Shown: positions 58,554-64,000 of the stretch, one piece after another
Position numbering within the stretch: position 1 is the stretch's first letter
Layout of the letters: the number at the start of each line of letters is the position of its first letter
Program-made: the position numbers and the translations under genes
NCBI GenBank assembly: GCA_022511205.1
Contig: JAFLRY010000001.1
Location: 1 to 64,000 of the forward strand
DNA: 64,000 bases
DNA from: Eubacterium sp.
GTDB lineage: Bacteria; Bacillota; Clostridia; Oscillospirales; Acutalibacteraceae
Reading direction: 5' to 3'
The notes under the pieces: generated by a model
The model's database searches: none
Told to the model about the DNA's origin: nothing
What the model saw: only the letters and a program-made list of their open reading frames with translations

Positions 58554-60785
58554 CTAGCGTGAAAGTATATATACCACACGCTCTTTCTTATCTTCCGATT
58601 TGAGAACGGCATTTTCAAGCGTAATATCAATAGTATCATCGGGTGAAATATCGCATATCTCAACGTATGCGTTTCCGCTTTTATCGTGCTTTAATTCGTA
58701 CCCGTCGCACTCAGCTGAAAAAGCATCAATATCTTTAAACACAAAGCGTATATTTCTCTTTTGCGGAATAACGGAAGTATCGCCGGATGGTTTATCCATA
58801 AAAAAGCTTAGTTTCTTTGACGAATCATTATAAGAAACACTAAAGCATGTTTTGCAGTTATGCTCGTCAAAATCAGTTCTGCCGTTATCCTCGTAAAGCT
58901 CAAAGGTGTTGTTACCCGAATAGATCCAAAACTCAAGCGCCTTCGGATTCCCCGAATCGTTGCCCTCGTCCCTTGAAAACGGAATTATCGCTCCCTCTTT
59001 CGCAAGAACGGGAATTGAATCAATATCTCGGCTAAGCGTTACCGTTTTCCCGCCGTTGTAGCTCTGACCCGTGAATATATCTGTCCATCTGCCCTCGGGA
59101 AGCCAAGCGGTAACGCTTCCCATTCCCAACTCGGCACTCTGCTTTTTTGTTATGGGGCAGACCATAAGCTCACTGCCGAACATATACTGATTCTTAACTT
59201 TATAAGCGGCCTTTTCATTGGGATAGGAATAGTACATCGGCTCGCAGAGGGCTAAGCCGTCCTTATGGGTGCGGTAGTCCATCGTGTAGATATAAGGGAT
59301 CAGAGCGTGGCGCAGGCGGAGCTGTTCCTTAGCCGCTTTGTAGACCTCATTTCTATACTTCCACGGCTCTTTGCCGAGAAGATCGTTCTGGGTGGAGTGA
59401 AGCCTCATTATGGGGCTGAAAACGCCGAATTCAAGCCAACGGAGATACATTTCATCGTCACGCGTGCCAAAATGATGACCGCCGATATCGTGGCTCCACC
59501 AGGTGTAAGCGGCATTAGCGGCATTGGCCGTAAAATAGGGCTGAAAATCAAGCACTTTCCAGGAAATTGCCGTATCGCCCGAAAAACCGAGCGGGTAGCG
59601 ATGGGAGCCGAGACCGCCGTAGCGTGAAAGTATTAGCGGGATATCGCCTTTTTCGGCATTATCAAGATAGTGATAGTGGTTGAGGGCAGGAAGCGGATCA
59701 AGACCCTTAACGTCGCTCTTTTCGCCTTGCTGCCAGTCTATCCACCAAAAGTCAACGCCCTGCGCTTCGTACGGCTTATGAAGCACGTCAAAATAAGCGT
59801 TCCAGAATTCATCGCTTCCGCAGATGAAAGGAATATCCTCCTTGCTCTCAGGATCAACGCCGACTGCCTTAGCAAATTCCTCATACCGGTCCTCAAAGAA
59901 ACGAACGCCGTCCGCCGGATGAAGATTCAGCGTTATATGTAAATTTTCATTTTTCAGGAATTTCAAAAAGCCCTTGTAATCGGGAAACAAATCGGTATTC
60001 CAGGAATAACCCGTCCAGCCGCTCTTATTATGCTTTCCGTTGAGAGAGGCAAATTCATTTTTGAATTTTTCCTTGATATCAACCCAATGCCAGTCCATAT
60101 CCACGGTGGCAACGGTGAGCGGGATATTCTCCGCTTTAAAACGAAGCATTAAGTCCTGATATTCTTTTTGAGTATACTTTCTGTAACGGCTCCACCACAC
60201 GCCGAGGGCGAAACGCGGAACGAGCGGCACCGCGGAGCTGATTTGATAAAACGCCTTTATGGTTTCCCTGTAATTCTTTTCATAGGCAAAGATATACAGA
60301 TCTGTGGAATCTCCGCTTCTCTGAGTGAAATTACCGTTCTCGTTAAGGAGCATAGTTTTGCTATCATCAAGAACGTAAACGCCGTTTTCGGTAATCAAAC
60401 CGTCTTCAAGAGACGCTATGCCGAAGGTGTTATCCAGTGTACGGCGAGTTCCTTTAAAATTTCCGCTGTTATCACACTTAGCGGTCTTTCCGCTTTCTAT
60501 AAATTCAACGAAATCAGGCTTGCCGTTTTTTCTTTTCATAAAGAGTCTTATCGCGGGAGTTTCTACTATGATATGACCGCCCTTTTCGATAACGGAAAAC
60601 TTTTTATCAGAAAAACGCCTGAACCAAACCGTTTGGCTCGGCAGATCTACGAAATGCCTTTTCTTTGAAAATTCGAAACGAATAAGTCTGTCAGTCAGAA
60701 CCGTTACTCTGTAATCCTCTCCGATATAGATTTGGCTGTTGCTCGCTTTCGCGTCTGTCCTTGCGATGAGTGAGGGCTTTAACAT
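58554..60785 (-). CDS. Glycoside hydrolase family 31 (alpha-glucosidase/xylosidase-like)
   Basis: ATVDMDWHWVDI, WWIDWQQGE, SRYGGLGSHRYPLGFSGDTAISW, WWSHDIGGH, MRLHSTQND. Confidence 0.93.
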   Translation of the reverse strand: MLKPSLIARTDAKASNSQIYIGEDYRVTVLTDRLIRFEFSKKRHFVDLPSQTVWFRRFSDKKFSVIEKGGHIIVETPAIRLFMKRKNGKPDFVEFIESGKTAKCDNSGNFKGTRRTLDNTFGIASLEDGLITENGVYVLDDSKTMLLNENGNFTQRSGDSTDLYIFAYEKNYRETIKAFYQISSAVPLVPRFALGVWWSRYRKYTQKEYQDLMLRFKAENIPLTVATVDMDWHWVDIKEKFKNEFASLNGKHNKSGWTGYSWNTDLFPDYKGFLKFLKNENLHITLNLHPADGVRFFEDRYEEFAKAVGVDPESKEDIPFICGSDEFWNAYFDVLHKPYEAQGVDFWWIDWQQGEKSDVKGLDPLPALNHYHYLDNAEKGDIPLILSRYGGLGSHRYPLGFSGDTAISWKVLDFQPYFTANAANAAYTWWSHDIGGHHFGTRDDEMYLRWLEFGVFSPIMRLHSTQNDLLGKEPWKYRNEVYKAAKEQLRLRHALIPYIYTMDYRTHKDGLALCEPMYYSYPNEKAAYKVKNQYMFGSELMVCPITKKQSAELGMGSVTAWLPEGRWTDIFTGQSYNGGKTVTLSRDIDSIPVLAKEGAIIPFSRDEGNDSGNPKALEFWIYSGNNTFELYEDNGRTDFDEHNCKTCFSVSYNDSSKKLSFFMDKPSGDTSVIPQKRNIRFVFKDIDAFSAECDGYELKHDKSGNAYVEICDISPDDTIDITLENAVLKSEDKKERVVYILSR

Positions 60786-60846
60786 AGCGCTTGCTCCTTT
60801 CTGATTTATAATTTAAGTATACAATACTGCGAAATATTTTTAAATA

Positions 60847-60880
60847 GAAAAAGCAGACAAATTACAAAAATTGTCTGCTT
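60847..60880 (-). terminator. Rho-independent terminator after tyrS
   Basis: Minus strand AAGCAGACAA-TTTTTGTAA-TTTGTCTGCTT-TTTC. Confidence 0.75.
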
Positions 60881-60890
60881 GATCAATAGC

Positions 60891-62111
60891 TTATAAAGTG
60901 AATTTGTGGAATATCTTTTTACCCTTTTTAATTATAACTCCGTTTTCAATGTCTGCCTTAGTGAGAGCAAAGCCAAAGTCGGTAAGCTTTTCATCGTTAA
61001 CCGTAACGCCGCCCTGCTGAACAAGTCTTCTGCCCTCGCTCTTGGATTTTATCATATCGGCTTTTATCATAAGATCAACCGCGAGAACCGCGCCGTCCGT
61101 GAAATCATCATCGCTTAAAACGGTGGTGGGCATATTGCTGTTATCAGCACCGCCGCCGAAAAGCGCTCTTGCCGCCGATTGCGCCTTTTCAGCCTCTTCC
61201 TCGCCGTGAACAAGCTTTGTAAGCTCATAAGCAAGGATTTCCTTAGCGGTGTTCAGCTGACTGCCCTCCCAGGCAGACATCTTCTCGATCTCATCAAGAG
61301 GCAGGAAAGTGAGCATTCTTATGCATTTCAAAACGTCAGCGTCGGCAACGTTGCGCCAATACTGATAGAAATCAAAGGGTGAAGTTTTGTTGGGATCGAG
61401 CCAGACTGCGTTGCCTGCGGTTTTGCCCATTTTATTGCCCTGCGAATCGGTAAGAAGCGTTATAGTCATCGCGTGAGCGTCCTTGCCGAGCTTTTTCCTG
61501 ATAAGCTCCGTGCCGCCCAGCATATTGCTCCACTGATCGTCTCCACCGAACTGCATATTGCAGTTATGGTGCTGAAACAGATAATAGAAATCGTAGGACT
61601 GCATTATCATATAGTTGAATTCAAAGAAGGAAAGGCCCTTTTCCATTCTCTGTTTATAGCATTCTGCGCGGAGCATGTTATTGACGGAGAAGCACGCGCC
61701 GACCTCGCGAAGAACCTCAACGTAGTTGAGATCAAGAAGCCAATCGGCATTATTTACCATCTGCGCTTTCCCCTCTGAAAAATCAATGAAGCGCTCCATC
61801 TGCCTCTTGAAGCAAGCGGCGTTGTGATCGATATCCTCACGGGTGAGCATTTTTCTCATATCCGTTCTGCCCGAGGGATCGCCGATCATCGTTGTGCCGC
61901 CGCCGATAAGGGCGATGGGCTTGTTGCCGGCCATTTGCAGACGCTTCATAAGAGTGAGCGCCATAAAATGACCGGCGGTAAGGCTGTCCGCCGTGCAGTC
62001 AAATCCGATATAGAAGGTGGCCTTGCCGTTATTGACCATTTCTCTGATTTCTTCTTCGTTGGTGACCTGAGCGATAAGTCCGCGGGCCACTAATTCTTCA
62101 TAAATTCCCAT
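60891..62111 (-). CDS. tyrS: Tyrosyl-tRNA synthetase
   Basis: FYIGFDCTADSLTAGHFM (HIGH-like), GGDDQWSNM, GNKMGKT (KMSKS-like), C-terminal S4 domain. Confidence 0.96.
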   Translation of the reverse strand: MGIYEELVARGLIAQVTNEEEIREMVNNGKATFYIGFDCTADSLTAGHFMALTLMKRLQMAGNKPIALIGGGTTMIGDPSGRTDMRKMLTREDIDHNAACFKRQMERFIDFSEGKAQMVNNADWLLDLNYVEVLREVGACFSVNNMLRAECYKQRMEKGLSFFEFNYMIMQSYDFYYLFQHHNCNMQFGGDDQWSNMLGGTELIRKKLGKDAHAMTITLLTDSQGNKMGKTAGNAVWLDPNKTSPFDFYQYWRNVADADVLKCIRMLTFLPLDEIEKMSAWEGSQLNTAKEILAYELTKLVHGEEEAEKAQSAARALFGGGADNSNMPTTVLSDDDFTDGAVLAVDLMIKADMIKSKSEGRRLVQQGGVTVNDEKLTDFGFALTKADIENGVIIKKGKKIFHKFTL

Positions 62112-63787
62112 TATTGTATATCCTCCTGTGATGAAAGCATCTCTTCGGCGCTCTTAAGAAGCGTATCGGTGATCTGAAGTCCGCCCATAATCCTCGCAAG
62201 CTCCCTTTTGCGCCCCTCGAAATCAAGGGGAGATACCTTCGTATATGTTTTGTTATTATCAAAATCCTTAGAAATAAGGAAATGTTCATCTGCCGCAGAG
62301 GCGATCTGCGCTGAATGGGTAACGGTTATTACCTGTGTTTCCTTTGAAACTGCTTTCAGCTTCAAGCCTATCTTTCTGCTGGCTCTGCCCGATACGCCTG
62401 TATCGATCTCGTCAAATATCAGCGTACCTATCGTATCATTATGCACTATAACGTTTTTAATTGCAAGCATTATTCTTGAAAGTTCGCCGCCGGACGCTAT
62501 TTTTGCAAGGGGTTTTGCGGGTTCGCCCGGGTTTGTTGAAATCAAAAACTCGATTTTATCAAAGCCGTTTGACGAGAGATTCCCGCGGTCAAACTTAACG
62601 ATAAACTGAATTTTCGGCATATCGAGAAATTCAAGCTGCGCCTTTACGTCGCTCTCAAACTTTTTAGCGGTTTTCTTTCTGTATTCCGAAAGCTTTTCAG
62701 CATTTTCAACTACACTGTCAAAAAGCTTATCGTACTGCGCCGTAAGCCTTTCAAGCTCTTCATCATTATTAAGGATAGAATTGCGCTTTTCCCTTGCTTT
62801 TTCAAGGAACGCCAGCATGTCGGCTTCCGTTTCGCCGTATTTTCCGCTGAGCTTGTAAAGCAGATCAAGCCTATCCTCAACCTGCTCGCGCTCTCCCTCA
62901 TCAAAATCAAGGGATAGGATCTCGGCATCAATAAGGTCTTTGACCTCTTCGATTATTTCGCCGATATCCGTAAGCTTGGAAGCGATCTGCTTAATGGTTT
63001 CGGAAGCGGCCTTCAGCGAATTCAGCTCCTTAACGGAGGAGGATATCAGTGTTTGCGCGCCGTTAAAATCATCGTCGCCGTTCAACGCCGCTAAAGCTCC
63101 CGAAAGAGCAGTCAGCATAGCTTCGCCGTTTTCGATCAGAAGCTTCTTTTTGCCCAGTTCTTCCCTTTCGCCTACCGTTATATTCGCCGCTTCAAGCTCC
63201 TTGATCTGATAGTTGAGAAGCTCCAGCGTTCGCTCCTTGTCCTCCTCATCGGCGGTAAGCGCCTTAAGCCTTCTGCGAACGGAAATCAGCTCGTGAAAGC
63301 TTTTCTTATAATCGGCAAGGATACCCTTATCATCGCCAAGCATATCGATGAAAAGATAGTGGCTGTCAGGATTCAAAAGCTGCTGGCTATCATGCTGACC
63401 GTGGATATTCACAAGAAGCTGACCGATCTCTTTGAGAATAGAGACGGTGGCACTCGCTCCGTTTATCTTGCAAACAGATTTCCCCGATTCGGAAATGCGC
63501 CTTGTGAGAAGCAGTGAGCCGTCCTCCTCGGCTTCAAAGCCGAGTTCCTTGAGCTTGTCCTTAACCACATATGATATATCATCAAAATAAGCGGAAACGA
63601 AGGCGTGATCCGCTCCGTGGCGAACAAGCTCGCGGGAGGTGCGCTCGCCCAAAATCGCGTTAATAGAATCAACAACGATGGATTTACCCGCGCCTGTTTC
63701 ACCCGTAAGTACATTAAGTCCCTTATTAAATTCGATCTGAGCCTTTTCAATAACGGCTATGTTTTCGATATTAAGAGTTCTTAACAT
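62111..63787 (-). CDS. recN: DNA repair protein RecN
   Basis: LNIENIAVIEKAQIEFNKGLNVLTGETGAGKSIVVDSINAILGER; HGQHDSQ; ASGGELSRIMLAIKNV; FDEIDTGVSG. Confidence 0.97.
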   Translation of the reverse strand: MLRTLNIENIAVIEKAQIEFNKGLNVLTGETGAGKSIVVDSINAILGERTSRELVRHGADHAFVSAYFDDISYVVKDKLKELGFEAEEDGSLLLTRRISESGKSVCKINGASATVSILKEIGQLLVNIHGQHDSQQLLNPDSHYLFIDMLGDDKGILADYKKSFHELISVRRRLKALTADEEDKERTLELLNYQIKELEAANITVGEREELGKKKLLIENGEAMLTALSGALAALNGDDDFNGAQTLISSSVKELNSLKAASETIKQIASKLTDIGEIIEEVKDLIDAEILSLDFDEGEREQVEDRLDLLYKLSGKYGETEADMLAFLEKAREKRNSILNNDEELERLTAQYDKLFDSVVENAEKLSEYRKKTAKKFESDVKAQLEFLDMPKIQFIVKFDRGNLSSNGFDKIEFLISTNPGEPAKPLAKIASGGELSRIMLAIKNVIVHNDTIGTLIFDEIDTGVSGRASRKIGLKLKAVSKETQVITVTHSAQIASAADEHFLISKDFDNNKTYTKVSPLDFEGRKRELARIMGGLQITDTLLKSAEEMLSSQEDIQ

Positions 63788-64000
63788 TTAATGAATTCTC
63801 CAAATTTATGGTAAAGTTTTTTGCGGAAATTTCCGATCTGCAAAGAACGAAAATCGTATCGTCCCCGGCGATAGTACCCAAAACGTCATTCCAATGCATA
63901 GAATCTATCGCTGCGCATGCCGCGCCGGCCATGCCGGGAAAGCATTTGATACACACAGTGTTCAACGCATAATCAACGCTCAATACGGAATCAACGAATA
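63771..64000 (-). CDS. argR: Arginine repressor ArgR, C-terminal part (5' end beyond the window)
   Basis: GMAGAACAAIDSMHWNDVLGTIAGDDTIFVLCRS oligomerisation/Arg-binding domain; frame stays open to the edge; upstream of recN as in many Firmicutes. Confidence 0.85.
   Translation of the reverse strand, partial: FVDSVLSVDYALNTVCIKCFPGMAGAACAAIDSMHWNDVLGTIAGDDTIFVLCRSEISAKNFTINLENSLNVKNS

Overview
This 64 kb window looks like a chromosomal segment from a low-GC, spore-forming Clostridia/Oscillospirales-type Firmicute. It is dense with housekeeping genes and almost entirely coded on the minus strand; only four convincing CDS are on plus (6091-7374, 8612-8902, 8899-9174, 38271-39113). I see no rRNA, tRNA, CRISPR array, prophage, transposase or defence island. 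Recognisable blocks are: plsY-der-rpmF-yceD; pgi and a DacF-like carboxypeptidase; a spore-coat morphogenesis cluster (spoIVA, a SipL-like DUF3794/LysM protein and an unannotated GTG-start SpoVM); thiN-rsgA-prkC-prpC-rlmN-rsmB; fmt-def-priA-rpoZ-gmk-remA-yicC; a WYL regulator, a PBP, a U32 peptidase and mltG; tmk-DUF896-rpoD-dnaG-dgt; rpmE; addA-addB; a phosphohexomutase, a YnbB-like lyase and two tandem M42 peptidases; murD-ligA; a two-gene glycosidase island; tyrS-recN-argR (partial). The best hunting results are: (1) a 27-codon SpoVM peptide at 12299-12382 (minus) that the ORF track misses, beside sipL-like and spoIVA genes; (2) an uncharacterised 47-aa Cys-rich membrane micro-ORF directly upstream of it; (3) an amber codon ending the GH31 gene, followed in frame by a further 47 sense codons; (4) a terminator hairpin that contains the Shine-Dalgarno of the next gene (PBP); (5) an inverted-repeat element at the left edge. 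All assignments come from reading the sequence and remembered family motifs; no database search was run.
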